Positions 33,263 through 45,271 of a DNA stretch of 64,000 bases are shown piece by piece. Source of the stretch: Diphasiastrum complanatum (lineage: Eukaryota > Streptophyta > Lycopodiopsida > Lycopodiales > Lycopodiaceae). Both the position numbers and the translations under genes were made by a program. How positions within the stretch are numbered: position 1 is the first letter of the stretch; the number at the start of each line of letters is the position of its first letter. The notes beneath the pieces were generated by a model, which worked only from the letters and a program-made list of their open reading frames with translations, did not search any database and was not told the origin of the DNA. The stretch lies in assembly GCA_029204225.1 (NCBI GenBank), contig CM055104.1:41741095-41805094 (forward strand), in the 5' to 3' direction.

Positions 33263-33274
33263 GCTCCGATACCA
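33263..33274 (-). promoter_or_regulatory. Copia-5 primer-binding site
   Basis: TGGTATCGGAGC on the minus strand, one change from the canonical site, abutting the LTR. Confidence 0.88.
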
Positions 33275-34061
33275 TGTGCAAAAAGTACAAAAAAGAACCA
33301 AGAGTGGATTCTAATGTGATCCTCAAGAGGGATTGGTTGTTAGATTACTTGATCTATCAATCTACTTGAGATTAAGATTAATCTAGATCAATTCTAGATA
33401 CAAAATCCTAACAAGAACAATCATTAATTGAAGGTAGGTGTACTTTCTAGTTTCACACGTGTGAAACATTGTCTGAGTACGGACTCCAACCTGAAAATCA
33501 AGTACACATTGATAGCACCTCAAAACAATCAAAACAAATGTAGACAAATGGAGAGAATCACTCAAAATTGCTTCCAAAACCAAGATTGGTGTCTCACATT
33601 GATTATGGCCAAATAAGCCTCTATATATACACTTTTGGAACTCAAGGTACTGATCATGCATCAGATCTCACACATGTGAGGATGCCTTGTCACCATCATG
33701 AAATTTGACACTTGGATCAAAACTTTTCATTTTGGGCATTTCTGGTCTATTTTTCTACTATATGGAGATCTTCATGGAAATCTTCTAGAAGCAAAGACTT
33801 GCCTACTTCAGCTATTTTCACATGTGTGAGCTGCCCTCTACACATGGGATGTGACACCTATTCAAAATATTTGGCTCATGCAATCATTAGATTGGTGCCA
33901 TGTGTCATATCTCTAGAAAACTAATTTTTGGCCATTTTAGCCACTAGATGGTACATGAAAAGTACACTAGTTTCACACGTGGGAACAGGCTCCACAAATG
34001 TGTGTCTATCCTATATACAAGATTTTTGGCCTCTACCAAGCTTATTTTTGCATTTTTCACA
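33275..34061 (-). repeat. Copia-5 5' LTR
   Basis: A 787-bp LTR, plus-strand ends TGTGCAAAAAG and CATTTTTCACA. A minus-strand TATATATAGAGG lies near 33620-33632. Several palindromes of the TTCACACGTGTGAA type lie at 33452 and 33972, with weaker forms at 33667 and 33816. The LTR at 8664-9496 is its diverged relative. Confidence 0.82.
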
Positions 34062-34065
34062 AGTT

Positions 34066-37000
34066 TAAGGAAAATCCCACTTTATTGATAAATCTGAGAA
34101 AGTTACATTTCAAGTGTGTGACCGACCCTAGTCTCCGAGGCACTGCATGCCAAGGCGGGCGCCAGGAAAACATTCCAACAAGGGAGGCTGAGACTTGGTT
34201 GGAGCTCACCTTGAGTCGCAACGCGCACTCCCCTATAGTATTGGTGGGATTCGCCACCTCCCCTCATACCAAGTACTCTACTCAGGCTGGTAAAGCACGT
34301 TTTTTCTCTCTAGAAAGTCATTTTCTCTCTCTAGAATCTATTGATCCCCAGGCTTCCTTTAATCATGCCCAGGTCGTGTGAGGTGATTGCACATCGATCC
34401 GAGCTCTCTGGACTTTGCTAGAACCGATCAAAGATTTTCAGCCATAGGAAACTGGCGTCGGCTGGATTCTGGTTACAGTGGCGCCAAGAGCGGCGCCAGC
34501 ACCGTTGGCGCCGGGAACAGTAGGGGTGTTGCTGGCGTCAGGGACAATACTGGCGCCGGTGGCACCGGAAGTAAAGCTTGTAAAGGTAACTTTACAACAT
34601 CCACCCCACCTTTATAAAATCTGACGTCCTCATCATATGTCAGATTAAAGTAAAGGTGCCTCCCAATTAAAATTAACTATACATTTGATCTACTTTGGCA
34701 CAGTACTCAATTTACTGGCCACTTTTTATTAACATTGAAGCTGGCACACCACAAGTCGGAGGCTCAGCTCTTTGTACTGAAAAATTACATAGCTTGAAAA
34801 TATCACTTTGTCTGGGAAAAGCGTAGATTTTATATCGCTTATGTAAAATCCAAGAACCTTATTAACTGGTGACAGAGGCCTTTCTGTGAAATGTTCGCCC
34901 TTGTCGCTTCTGACTTTTGACTTTGAAACTCCTTTGAGCTCCTGATTTGTCCTTGATGCACTTTGTGTTGAGCTCCCTGAGCTCCAGATTTGATCAGTTC
35001 CGCACAGGTATCAAGGCTCTCTGAGCCAAAGGATTTATCATTTGATTGCCCACTTTATGGTCCACTTTGTGTCTTGTTGCTTTCGCACCTAGATTTCTCT
35101 CCTTGTCCCAGCCTGATCTTGATACTTTTCCTTCTTGGCTCTTTAAGGTAGGCAAAGATTGAGTACTTCGCAATGCACCTCTCACTTAGCTTGAAGTAGC
35201 TGTCTTTGAATCAGCCCAAATGTAACCATTGACCTCGTGGAGAGCCAAGGGGTCGCACCAGTTTGATCCGCATACAAACTATCTCTTCGCGTTTGTTTGA
35301 AGCACCATGTCTGTGTCGTGTAAAACTTGACTTTCACAATTCCATCACTGGTCAGTTGCCTCATAGTCAAAACAAGAAGTGTACATCTAGCTTGGCTTCA
35401 AGTAGTTCTCTTTGAATCAGACACATGCACCCAGAGTTTGCACTAGTTCGATTTCAGCACGAACTGTCCCTCAACATTCGTTCGAAGTACCAAGTCTCTC
35501 GTGCAAGACTCAACTTTCACAGTTCCTTCGTTGATCAGCTGCTTTACACATAGCACAAGTCAGCGTACTCATTATGTCTCCTCATCATTGTTGGTCCTGA
35601 GAAAGCCTATAACAAGCTTTCCTTTTCACAACAAAAACTTGTCAACTTATTAGGTCCAAAGTTTGCCAATCTCCTCGTGTGAGTATGGCTAGGTCACCTT
35701 GAAGTTGCCCATGTTTTGATCAGCTTTCATTCAAAATTTGCCCCAAGAGAGAGGTGCATGTGATAGTTTCCCTCCACTTATAAAATCAGCTGACCGGACT
35801 TAGAGTAGAGTTCTCAGACTAAAGCCTTTCCAGCACTTTGCTTTCCATCTGCTAGGATTATGGCTTGATCCAACTTGTTGCCAATCTCTGAAGAGGATCC
35901 TAGTCTTTTCCCCTTTGAGGAAAAACCCAACTGATACTGGATATCACCCATACTCAGTGAGTTTCAGTTCTGAAGGTAGCCATCCCAAATGAAGACCAAT
36001 TGCTCCATAGAAGATCTCCCTTGAAATTGCTCTTTCCAACTTTTGACTTCTTGCTTGCGTCCGATGGGCGTCATTGCAAATGAAACTAACCCAAAAAATA
36101 GGCTAACCATCCATCCTTTATAAACATCCAGTCGTTTTGTTTTCGTTCACGTGCGAGTACTTGAATTGCGAATCCGCCCCACAGATTCTGTAGTCCTCTT
36201 TGTTTGATGGTGTCAACCTTCAAAAGAAAGGTTCCTTCTCGAGCCATCAGCTCTTTGTATCACAAGAAATCATGCAAACCAGGCAAAGCACGAGTACTAA
36301 GACTCACCATGAATACATGCAAGCAAGACACTCAGGCAGGTTTACTAACAAGTAACAAAGACAAGGTCTCCCTTTGAGATAGTCCTACCAAAAGACCTTT
36401 GTCTACCCGCGCCCATACAGATCGATCACAGAATCAGCCCACAGAGAACACCCCTTCAACTATCTGTGCTTTCACCATTAAGCAGCACATTGCCTCAGTC
36501 ACGACCCACCAAATCTGGTCGATAGCCCTTATAGCTAAACGATCGGTAGCTATCCCGCACCGGCAGCTAACCACCCGTGCTTTACACCCGAATTCGAGCA
36601 GCATCTCTGTATCAATGGTTAACCCGTTGTAGCGCAAGCATCCCAAAGAGAGCCGAGAACCACGACTTAGCCAGCCTTCAACTCTTGCCGTCCAAACCCA
36701 CTTGACATACCAGAAGCCAACTCGCCAACAACGATCAGAGACCAACATTGAGATCCAACCTGGCGCCATGCCAGATCGGGGTCCCGATGTGGGTGACTTC
36801 CCTCCAAGCAAGCCGCCCGACATACATCAAACTTAACCAACTCGAAGCTTCGTTACAAACGAGTAACATCCATTCCAAGCAAGCGGTCTGACTTACATCA
36901 GACTTAACCAACTAAAAGCTTCATCATGAGCGCTAGAAGCCAACCTGGCACCACGCTAGACTGGACAGCCATAAACAGGTAACTTCCACCCAAGCAAGCC

Positions 37001-37299
37001 ATCCAACTCAGCCGACAGGTTAGAGTCTGTTTCCCAAGAGCTTAACACATTCACGTTCATGCAAGGAACACTCAGAACCACAAGCCGTGACAGATATGGA
37101 GACAACCAGTTCCTGGACTGAATGGTCCTGACAGCATACTGCTGGTGCTACGGACCGAATGGTCCCGACGGCATACCGCTGATGTCCCAGGATATGACCC
37201 TCAGTTATGTGCCAAATCAAAAAGTTTGAAGCGGCCTTACAATTGGCGCTTTTACCGAACACTGAAACCCAGAAGGTAATCAGATTCAGTTTGAGAAAA
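34066..37299. repeat. Direct-repeat unit, copy A (3.2 kb, non-coding)
   Basis: It begins GGAAAATCCCACTTTATTGA right after the copia-5 LTR and ends CAGTTTGAGAAAA at the gypsy-1 LTR. Copy B (49731-53236) matches throughout and copy C (53237-53757) matches the first 520 bp. Landmarks are CTCTCTCTAGAAAG near 34300, a GGCGCC-rich block (34440-34590), a hairpin AAGCGTAG...TCGCTTA (34820-34850), and loosely repeated AAGCAAGC...ACTTAACCAACT phrases (36810-36970). No protein domain is visible. A minus-strand AATAAA at about 34083 and TTATAAAGG near 34610 hint at transcription leftward. It may be a large non-autonomous element or tandem duplication; identity unknown. Confidence 0.7.
34440..34590. repeat. 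GGCGCC-rich degenerate minisatellite
   Basis: Short units around CTGGCGCCGG or TGGCGCCGGGA in an otherwise AT-rich region. Homologous blocks are at 50130-50190 (shortened) and 53625-53735. Copy number differs among the three. Confidence 0.8.
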
Positions 37300-37945
37300 T
37301 GTAGTGGGTTTCTTTCCTTGCCTAACCTGAATCCAAGATCTAGTCAATCTAGCATCAAAGAGACGGAGTTAGTTGTCACGCGTAGGTTCATTCCCATGAG
37401 AGCGATAGTATAGTTCAACATGAATGGAGGATCTAACACTAACATCCATTAACACTAAGCATTAACACTACATCCATTAACCCTACTTCCATTAACCCTA
37501 AATCCACAACAATGATAGAAACTTACTCTTCTCTCTCTCCCTTTCTCTCTCACAAAAAGCATAAGAAATAGCAATCCCAATAATGATCAAATCCAACAAT
37601 TAGTAAAATCCAAAGAAAGCATGAGAAATGGAGGAAAAGAGAGGAAGAGCAAGGACATTCATCAATCCATTTCTAAAGAAAACCAATCTGCTTTATTGAA
37701 ATGAGGAAATGAACATGAGGAGCAATCAAAATTGGAGGGAAACCCAACTTTATTCACTAACTTGACATTTAGGCCCTGCGACATTAAAAGTCCCACAAAA
37801 AGGCCTAAAGACCTTTATTAACTTTTAACTAATCAATCAAATAACTATGTGATCATCGAGTTGGACTTACACAAGCAGGGTGCCAAATCTCTCTCACTTA
37901 TTAACTAGGGTTAGGGTTGCCTTGGGATCCGCAAACCCTCCAACA
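37300..37945 (-). repeat. Gypsy-1 3' LTR (with internal deletion)
   Basis: 646 bp, plus-strand ends TGTAGTGGG and CCTCCAACA. Relative to the 5' LTR it lacks about 110 bp after AACATGAGGAGCAA (near 37724), removing the TATA region, and a few bases near 37417. Minus-strand AATAAA near 37695 is a likely polyadenylation signal. Confidence 0.9.
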
Positions 37946-37961
37946 GTATCCCCCACCAAAA
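37946..37961 (-). promoter_or_regulatory. Gypsy-1 polypurine tract
   Basis: Minus strand TTTTGGTGGGGGATAC, directly followed by TGTTGG of the LTR. Plus-strand primer site. Confidence 0.85.
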
Positions 37962-38539
37962 CTGGTGGCGGTCCCACGACACCTGCAATATGTAGTTATT
38001 GGGGACCTTTATTGGCTTCGCGCCGAATCTTAATTAAATGACTACACCTTCTCCATAAAGTCAAGGCGTGCAATATTGAAATCCAAATTATGCGACAAGA
38101 AACAACGGTGGGATCCGGCAATCCACTTGGAAGTTGTCCATGAGGTGAAGCGGGATTCCCAAGAGCCTCCCATCATAGCCGCACGGAAATACAATTGAGC
38201 AATCGACAGCTAATCTTTGATTTGCTCTTAGGCCATCGGCCTACTTGGATCAAATGCCAGGGTAGGAAGGCAATCGTCCCATTTGGTTGCCACTGACGTC
38301 AACAGAGTTAGATATTTTGAAAACATTGCCGATTGTCGCACCGTTGGATCCGGAGAGTGGACATACTCTCTCTGATATGCCTGTAAGGCCCGGTGGAAAT
38401 CCACTGAAATATTCCAGCTATAAGACTGGTGGATGATTGGTCAATTGGGCATATGGATGGTGATTTTATCCATAGCCAATCCCAAATCTTTCCATTTTTG
38501 TCTTCGCGGCATTGGCACGTAATAAGGATCTACCCGCAA
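37962..38539 (-). other. Gypsy-1 3' untranslated region
   Basis: About 580 bp between the end of the accessory ORF and the polypurine tract. No domain seen. Confidence 0.55.
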
Positions 38540-39984
38540 CTGGCGAGGGCTGCGACGTGACTCCTAATTGATTTTAGAGTTTTCTCAAAAACCGTGATTC
38601 TCCATGCCAGCTGCTCTTCCAGTGCTTGTATTTTGTCCAATTCTTTGCCGGCCTCGATCTCGGAGGTCTTAAATTTGAGAACCCATCCACCACGCGAGGA
38701 CTCATGTGGATGCTGCTTTAAGAAGGTCTGGATCTGGTCCTTGACGCTGATGGGCCTTCTGAATAAATGGCTTGTCCTTGATGAGGATGGACCCGCATGT
38801 ATTGCCGGTATAGTTGGTGGTTGATCTGCTAGATCTGGAGCTCCCCCCTAGTCCATGCTCGAATCAACCCATGTATCCATCTCTACAACTTCTTGGCGTG
38901 AAGGGGAGAATTGCGGCATGACCGGGATGGGGATTTGTGGTCCGGCTTCCAACACTTGAGCGGCGGCTTTTTCATAGGCGTTGATGGTCTCTTTTGCCTT
39001 TGCCAACTCGGTTGAAGCTGTTCCTTTGAACCTATCAAAGCAGCCTTAAAATCCCTGAAGGGCCACTTTGTATGTTTTCACTTTCTTGAACAAATATGCA
39101 ATCTTCGTCGGTGTGACCGAATGATCGGGTATTTGTGTTTGCAGATATGCATCACGCTCAAGGGTGGTCGCATCCAATTCACCTTGAAGCCGTGTGCGAT
39201 CTTGTTCGGCCATTTGTAATTGCCCCTTCAGCAGCTGCACCTGATGCTTGGCATCTTGCACTGTCTTATCTACCTGATCATGTGCGGTTGTCAGGGAATT
39301 TTGCAGGGAGCTGATGTAGGTTTCCAAGCGATCAACTTGTTATTGGGCCAATGTCTTTTCGCTTCTAGCCTTTTCTTCATGTTGCTTGGCTACCTTCACC
39401 TCTCGATCCAGCTGGACAATTTTTTGGCCGATTAGAGTGTTTTCGGATCCTAAAACAGAGATCCTCTGTTCCATTTCTTTTTTTTTATCCAGCATAGATT
39501 GGATCACTTGCCCAAGGCTTGAAACTAACCCGAGAGCATCACCAGAATCGACAGTCGTGGAGGTGGCAGCAGCAGGAGACCCTGATGGTATTGTCCGTGG
39601 TAGGCGTGGAATAGGTGCCAAAGTCTCTTTTTTTTCAAAAATATCCTCGTCTTCAAACCCTTCAGGCACCTTGGCGTTGAACTGCTTTGGTGACTTGACA
39701 GTTGTGTCGACCCGAAGTGTGGCTGGGCTACCCTGTGTGGGTGGTTGCTGACTGGCATCTTCGACACCAACAGTAGCTTCATGGATATGCCCAAATCCTC
39801 TTCCAAGGGATTGGGGTTCAAAGGGTGCTGGGCTCTGGGGCATTTTAAATATTTCGGTGGCCCCAAAGGGGTAAGAATCATCGAACATATCCATGAAGAA
39901 CTGTGTATTGGGTGAGATTGCTTTGGTGTGCGAGGGTGAGGCGACCTGGGCAGCTGTGATGGGAATGGTAGGCCCAATGGTCAC
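38540..39984 (-). pseudogene. Gypsy-1 accessory ORF, coiled-coil half
   Basis: One minus-strand frame runs from 39984 to a TAG near 38540 with internal stops near 39337 (TAA after L-A-Q), 39046 (TAA after L-Q-G-F) and 38852 (TAG after S-S-M-D). The first 110 codons are proline/serine-rich. The section 39140-39500 has regular heptads (VLGSENTLIGQKIVQLDREV, then YISSLQNSLTTAHDQVDK) and is a strong coiled-coil candidate of over 100 residues. A charged tail follows. It is not gag, pol or a recognisable envelope: I see no signal peptide or membrane segment. Extra 3' ORFs are known in some plant gypsy lineages, but homology to them is untested. Confidence 0.7.
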
Positions 39985-40985
39985 AGACTGTCCTTGTATG
40001 GGAACAGAGACGAGGAGAATGGGAAGTTTAGTGCAAACAGCAGCAGGGGGTGGAAGCGCAGCTGACGAGGTATGCCTAGTACGACGTCATGACGCGGAAG
40101 GCGAGTCAGGAATTACGATCTCGCTGCGTGGATGACGACGACTATGAGAACTTGAGGCCTGGTGAGATGACTCGGCTGGTGCTTGTTCGTAAACCGAAAG
40201 CACAGAATCCAGGTGGAAGCCACGGATTCGGTTTTCTAAGTGAGAAGCGGCTAAGAGGGACAATAGAGAGCCAACGGCGTGTGCTGCTTTGTATTGGCCT
40301 TAATAGCTTGCTTGAGCTCACCAGAAACAGTCTTGAACCAGTTATATGGTCCAAGAGGGGCTTTGGCCAACTTGATGTGGGACTCCACTATCCTGTGAAA
40401 GATTTGAGATGTGATGCGGTCTTTCCTGAGGTTGCCAACCATCAGAAAATGACTCAACAATTGGGCAGCGGCGTGGATGGAAGGCTCAGTGATGGCTTCC
40501 AGAAGGTAACCATCATTAGTCCAATGTAGATCATTGGTGTGGTCAATGTATGGCTTGATGGCCTGTTTGGCATGCTTGTGATTGGGTGAGGTGTGCGTAC
40601 CATATGAGATTCCTATAGCTGCAAGTGCGGCCTTAGTGATGTGCACCTTGTGTGTGGCTCCTTGGAACGTGATGTGAAACTTGGATTTCTCTTCCTTCCA
40701 CGTACTGAAGGCAAGAGTGATGAAATCCATATTGATGCATCCCGAAAAAGCTCTCTCATAAATACCCATTGCAGTAAGTAGAGGCTCCGCAAGGGTCATC
40801 CACTGAGTGACCATGCTTGTGCTAGGAAGACTCATGATGTCCATTGTAGATGGGACATCACGATGGATAGTATAGCGCGGAGACTGGGAAGTATCGGTAG
40901 AAGACATGATGATCAGAAAGGAATTATAACCGTGTGAGAATGTATCATAAGGCAATGCAAGAAATTTGGAAGGCTTTGGTCGCAA
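39985..40985 (-). pseudogene. Gypsy-1 accessory ORF, N-terminal half
   Basis: An open frame of 244 codons (40251-40985) with a likely start at M-S-S-T-D-T-S near 40909. It is rich in H, T and K (WTNDGYLLEAITEPSIHAAA, NLRKDRITSQIFHRIVES) and alpha-helical in character. It faintly resembles the so-called plant transposon protein domain in 3' ORFs of some gypsy elements; I hold this weakly. Coding continues in another frame from about 40260 through a serine/histidine/arginine-rich stretch with one TGA near 40088 into the coiled-coil half, implying one frameshift. The whole ORF would be about 800 codons. Confidence 0.6.
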
Positions 40986-41841
40986 GAAAAATTCACAAGA
41001 GCTTCGCTAGCACAAGTGAGGAATGAATCGAATTTGGTTCGTCCATTACATTGAATAGTAGTTGGACTGATCAGTTCTGAACAAAAATTTGCAGGCATGT
41101 ACAGTACTATAAAAATAGGCTATAAAAATCTCGGCGAAGGTTTCTAGGGATCTGAACCTATCAGGCAAACATTTTACAGGGCTGGCAAAGGATGAACCTT
41201 CGCCCAAGAGAGTCCTTCGCCCATGTACTGTCATAAATGTTTTTTTCCACAATCTGAACCTATGGACAACCTAATTTCGACATTTTAAGATCATCTAGCA
41301 AGTCGGCGAAGGTTCATAATGATGTTATGATGCTCAACGAAGGTTCTCAAAATGGCATATCACTGAACATTTGCCTGACTCAAAAATTGAATTTTCTCTT
41401 GTCAGAAACCTTCGCCCACCTCAATTTAGATAAATCAAGGGTGGATGTACAGTGTGAGAGCTCAGCGAAGGTTTCTGATACTGTATTGGCCAAATCAACC
41501 CAAAACAGTGGTTTTCTAAGTCATTTTCCATCAAAATATTGTGCTTATGTTTCCTTATGATGATGACTTCCTGCCTTTTGCTCATCAATATTTCCTTATT
41601 TTTTCTTTTGCTTTTTTTTTTTCAGCTGTCTTTTTCCAAAAAAAAAGCCAGCAAATTAAATACTGAAAACAAAAAATTGAAAACAAATAAAAATGAAAAA
41701 AATATATTGAGATCAGGCTTGCTGAACTGGCGGAACAGGCTGCCGAAACTTGCGTAATCGGCTGTCATTTACTATAGTATCAAAATGTTTTCCATCAAAG
41801 TGCTCAAGAATTACTGCGCCATAGTTCAGGATTTCCTTCAC
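40986..41841 (-). other. Gypsy-1 spacer with CTTCGCC motifs
   Basis: Non-coding spacer between integrase and accessory ORF. It holds at least seven copies of GGCGAAGGTT or its complement AACCTTCGCC, some with one change (41133, 41195, 41212, 41305, 41334, 41405, 41463). A T-rich then A-rich tract lies at 41580-41710. It might carry the promoter or splice acceptor for the downstream ORF. Confidence 0.65.
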
Positions 41842-43019
41842 TTAATACGGGCCTTCCTCAGTAAACTTCAACTTACCCTTGATCAGCTTGGTTTTGTACA
41901 TCAGTGCAAGATCTCCTGCTTCCAGATCTTTCTTATGCAATCGCCGATCGTGCCATGCCTTGCGGCGGGCTTTCTCTGCTGCTAAGGCATGAACTGCCAT
42001 CAATCGGGTTTCACATAATTTGTGCAATGCATCGTGGTGAAGTTGTAAAGACTGATCATCATTTAATCGTTCGGTTGCTGCTATGCGTAAAGATGGGATT
42101 AAAAATTCAATTGGCATAACAGCATCTTGACCATAAACCAGTTGAAAAGGTGTTTGATTTGTACTATTTTTGTAAGCAATTCTGAATGCCCATAATGTTG
42201 CATACAGTTTATGTTCCCAATCAGACCGACTCGCTTCAATTGTCTTTGTCATAATGGTGCAGAGAATCTTATTGGAAGATTTCTTGGCCATTCCCTCTGG
42301 GACAATAAGGAGTACTAAATCTGTGTATAACAAAAAAATCTTCCAGTAAACACTTTATTGTTTGATTAACAAAGTGTGTACCCCAATCACTGACAATTTC
42401 AATCGGACATCCAAATCTGATTATAATATTTTCATATAGAAACTTAGTTGTAGATTTCGCATCAGCTACTTTGACAGCTTTGGCTTCAACCCACTTGGTC
42501 ATATAATCAGTTGCGACGATAATGTAGCGAGCCTGAGATCCTTGAGCAGCAAGATGAATAGGACCAACATAATCCAGTCCCCTTTTTTCAAACGGTGCCT
42601 GCGATAAAACCGGATGTAAGGGTTCATAATTCTGTCGAGTAGGCCGTCGTGCTCGCTGGCAGACATCACATGTCTGAATAAAATTTTCTGTGTCCTTATG
42701 AAGCGTAGGCCACCAACAACCGGATTGCAAAAGTTTGTGAACAGTAATATCTATAGAGAAGTGTCCTCCACCCATGCCATCATGTGAAAACATGATTAGA
42801 TCTGGTACTTCATGCGGTAAAACACATCTTCGTAAAATATTATCTGATCCACGACGATACAATTGTCCTACAATTAATTGATAAGGTTGAGCCTTATGAA
42901 TCAATTGTCTTTTCTGTACTTTTGTCAAAGAGTCATTCGGTTGTCCTAACATCAAGTACTCAACAATATCTGCCGCCCATTCAGGTATTGCTTCAACATA
43001 GAACAACGCAGCATCTGGC
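41842..43019 (-). pseudogene. pol: Gypsy-1 integrase
   Basis: The H2C2 zinc domain reads H-D-G-M-G-G-G-H...C-D-V-C-Q-R-A-R-R (about 42640-42790). The core follows with GLDYVGPIHLAAQG, IIVATDYMTKWVEA and FGCPIEIVSDWGTHF. A frame change near 42300 leads to the C-terminal part 41842-42333 (WEHKLYATLWAFRIAYKNST, then the GDLALMYKTKLIKGKLKF barrel). No chromodomain is seen. The D-W-G in place of the usual D-R/Q-G is noticeable. Confidence 0.87.
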
Positions 43020-43540
43020 AATTCATCATCCACTTCAGTATTAACTGGTGCGGATTCAATTCGTGAAACGTGATCGGCTAGATAATGTTGCTTCCTCTTT
43101 CTGACCACAATTCGAAAGTCAAATTCAGTCAATAATAATAACCATCTTGCAATACGTCCAGTATTACACGTCTTATTTACCAAGTAAAGTAACAGTTGAT
43201 GATCCGTATAAAATGCAAAGTGCGTTTCCATGAGATAGTGACAAAATTTCCTAACAGAAAAAATCATGGCTAGCGCTTCACGTTCTGTTGTTGAATAATT
43301 CTTCTCTGGATCTGTAAGCTGTCTGCTTGCAAATCGTATGGGATAATCCTTCTTATAGTCACCTGGCTGCGTCAAAACTGATCCAATGGCATATTTTGAG
43401 GCGTCCGTATGAACATGAAACTCGAATGTTCAATCTGGAGAACGCAGTATTGGTGCTGAAGATAATGCTTTTTTTAACTTTTCAAAGGCTTCTAACGCCT
43501 CTACTGTCCAAATAGGAACAATAGTTAATTTGTATATAGG
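43020..43540 (-). pseudogene. pol: Gypsy-1 RNase H
   Basis: Contains IRFASRQLTDPEKNYSTTER, EALAMIFSVRKFCHYL, F-Y-T-D-H-Q and ADHVSRIES. It is the usual Ty3 RNase H, continuous with integrase in the frame ending at 42269. The N-terminal D-A-S-K-Y region (43385-43440) is out of frame. Confidence 0.85.
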
Positions 43541-44796
43541 TCATGCTAAATCCGCAAAGAAGATAATAAAAATTCGATAGCAATTTGCATGACCCATAAA
43601 CACATTAACTCCTCGAATTGTTGCTGGCGGTGGCAATTCCACAATAACTTTGATCTTAGAATAATCGGTGGCAATACCATGTCTTGATATCACATGTCCA
43701 AGCACCACTCCGTGGAAACCCATATCTGGCATTTTTCTAGATTTAGAGAAATCTGATATTTGCAGCATCTTTCAAAGACTTTCTCCAATCGATCCAGGTG
43801 GTCTGTATCTGTACTATGAACTCCCAAGTCATCCAAGTAAATTTCAAGGAATTTCTGCAGATAATCTTTAAAGGCAAATCGCATTACTCTTTGGAATGAA
43901 CTTGGTGCATTACAGAGTCCAAACGGCATTACTTTGTAAGCATAGGTGTCCCATTCTGTTGCAAAAGTAGTTTTGTGGCGATCGGCAGGTGCAATCTTAA
44001 CCTGGTTGTAACCACTAAATCCATTTAGGAAACTATAAGCTTTCGCTCCAGTAAGGCGATCCAAAATGCTTTCAGTAAAAGGTAACGGAAAGTGATCCTT
44101 CTGTGTCACTTTATTCAATGCTTTGAGATTCACACAGATTCGCAATTTCCCATTTTTCTTAGGAACAATGACAATCGGTGAAATCCATTCGGTATGCTCG
44201 ATCTCATAAATGAAATTGGCGTCAAGCAATCTCTGAAGTTAGTTCTTTATCAGATCTGCCACATTAGGATTACAGCGATAGAACTTTGTAACCTTTGGTA
44301 CTGCATTAGGTACTAAAGGTATGGTATGTTCAATGACTGATGTCGGGATACCCTTCAAATCTTGATAAGTCCATGCAAAACAATCTTGATACTTAATAAG
44401 TAACAAACGGAGTGCTTGATACTGTTCAGGAGTAAGTTGTGATCCCACTTGTACAATCTTTTCTGGTTCTCCTAGTTCTGAAAGATTCATTGGCTGCATC
44501 CTAGCTGGGCCATCATGAACCTCTTTAGATTTTGGCATGTGTTCTTCAGGTTCACGATGTGCTTTAGGTAACATGATAATCACATCATCCAGTGTATAAC
44601 GTTTAAAATGCTCTGGCATATCATGTTGGACTACATTTGCTTGTTCTTTTTCGAAAGGACTTGTCTTGGATCTTCGTTTAGTCTTATTAGCAGGAATTGA
44701 TCGTGGAGGTGATGACTTCCGGGATGATAAATCTTTCTTCTCAGGTGAAGACCCTAGACGATGATGTCTTGCTGGAGATCTGACTTGAAGAATCAT
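43541..44796 (-). pseudogene. pol: Gypsy-1 reverse transcriptase
   Basis: The N-terminal connection is in 44239-44796 (LTPEQYQALRLLLIKYQDCFAWTYQDL in pieces). The palm is in 43690-44229 with IVIVPKKNGKLRICVN, NGFSGYNQVKI, MPFGLCNAPSSFQRVM and catalytic Y-L-D-D. The thumb is in 43541-43768 (VISRHGIATDYSKIKVIVELP). A stop near 44230 and a shift near 43700 break it. Order and length are normal for Ty3 RT. Confidence 0.88.
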
Positions 44797-45271
44797 TCTT
44801 GACTTTTCCTTTGTCTTTATCCAATAGAGGTGGCACTTCCTTTAAATCAATCTTTTGAGAAAAATTTTCCCATTTCAGGACCGTATTATAATGTTTCTTT
44901 GCTTGTTTCTTCGTCATCGAACCTGTCATCCTGTCTCCCTTCAATATAACTGCTTTGGGCGATTTACTTGTTGGTTCATCAGGAACATTATGCACTTCAA
45001 ATCTGGTTGGATCCATATGATGTAGAATCTGTTCATCCGTAAATTCTGCCTTGCCATCATAAGTTAAGGCATGGCTCATTGGTATGAGATCATCATCAAT
45101 TGGATCTGGTATAGGTTCCGTTGATATCCAGGCTACATTCAGCACATTTAGTGGAAACGTGATTGGCGTATCCAAAGTTCGATCTAACAAGGAAATCTCG
45201 TTCATCTCTGATTGAATATCTTGTTGACACATATATTCTGCTATACAATCAATTGTTGCAAGAGCTTTGTT
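44797..45271 (-). pseudogene. Gypsy-1 protease-RT linker
   Basis: The open frame 44741-45232 encodes an acidic linker (MCQQDIQSEMNEISLLDRTL) of no recognised fold. It continues the polyprotein between protease and RT; frames shift at both ends. Confidence 0.6.

Noticed and set aside
33998-34381. 127-codon plus-strand open frame
   Set aside because: It spans the copia-5 LTR end and the start of repeat A, is not conserved in copies B and C, and has no domain.
34066-34640. First part of repeat unit A called as a normal LTR
   Set aside because: No TG...CA ends, PBS or polypurine tract could be placed, so it is left as a repeat of unknown type.
40089-40529. Plus-strand 146-codon open frame opposite the accessory ORF
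   Set aside because: It is antisense to a longer frame with the element's own strand and context; no family resemblance.
38540-40985. Accessory ORF as an envelope gene
   Set aside because: No signal peptide, membrane-spanning helix or fusion-like segment is visible, only a helical domain and a coiled coil.
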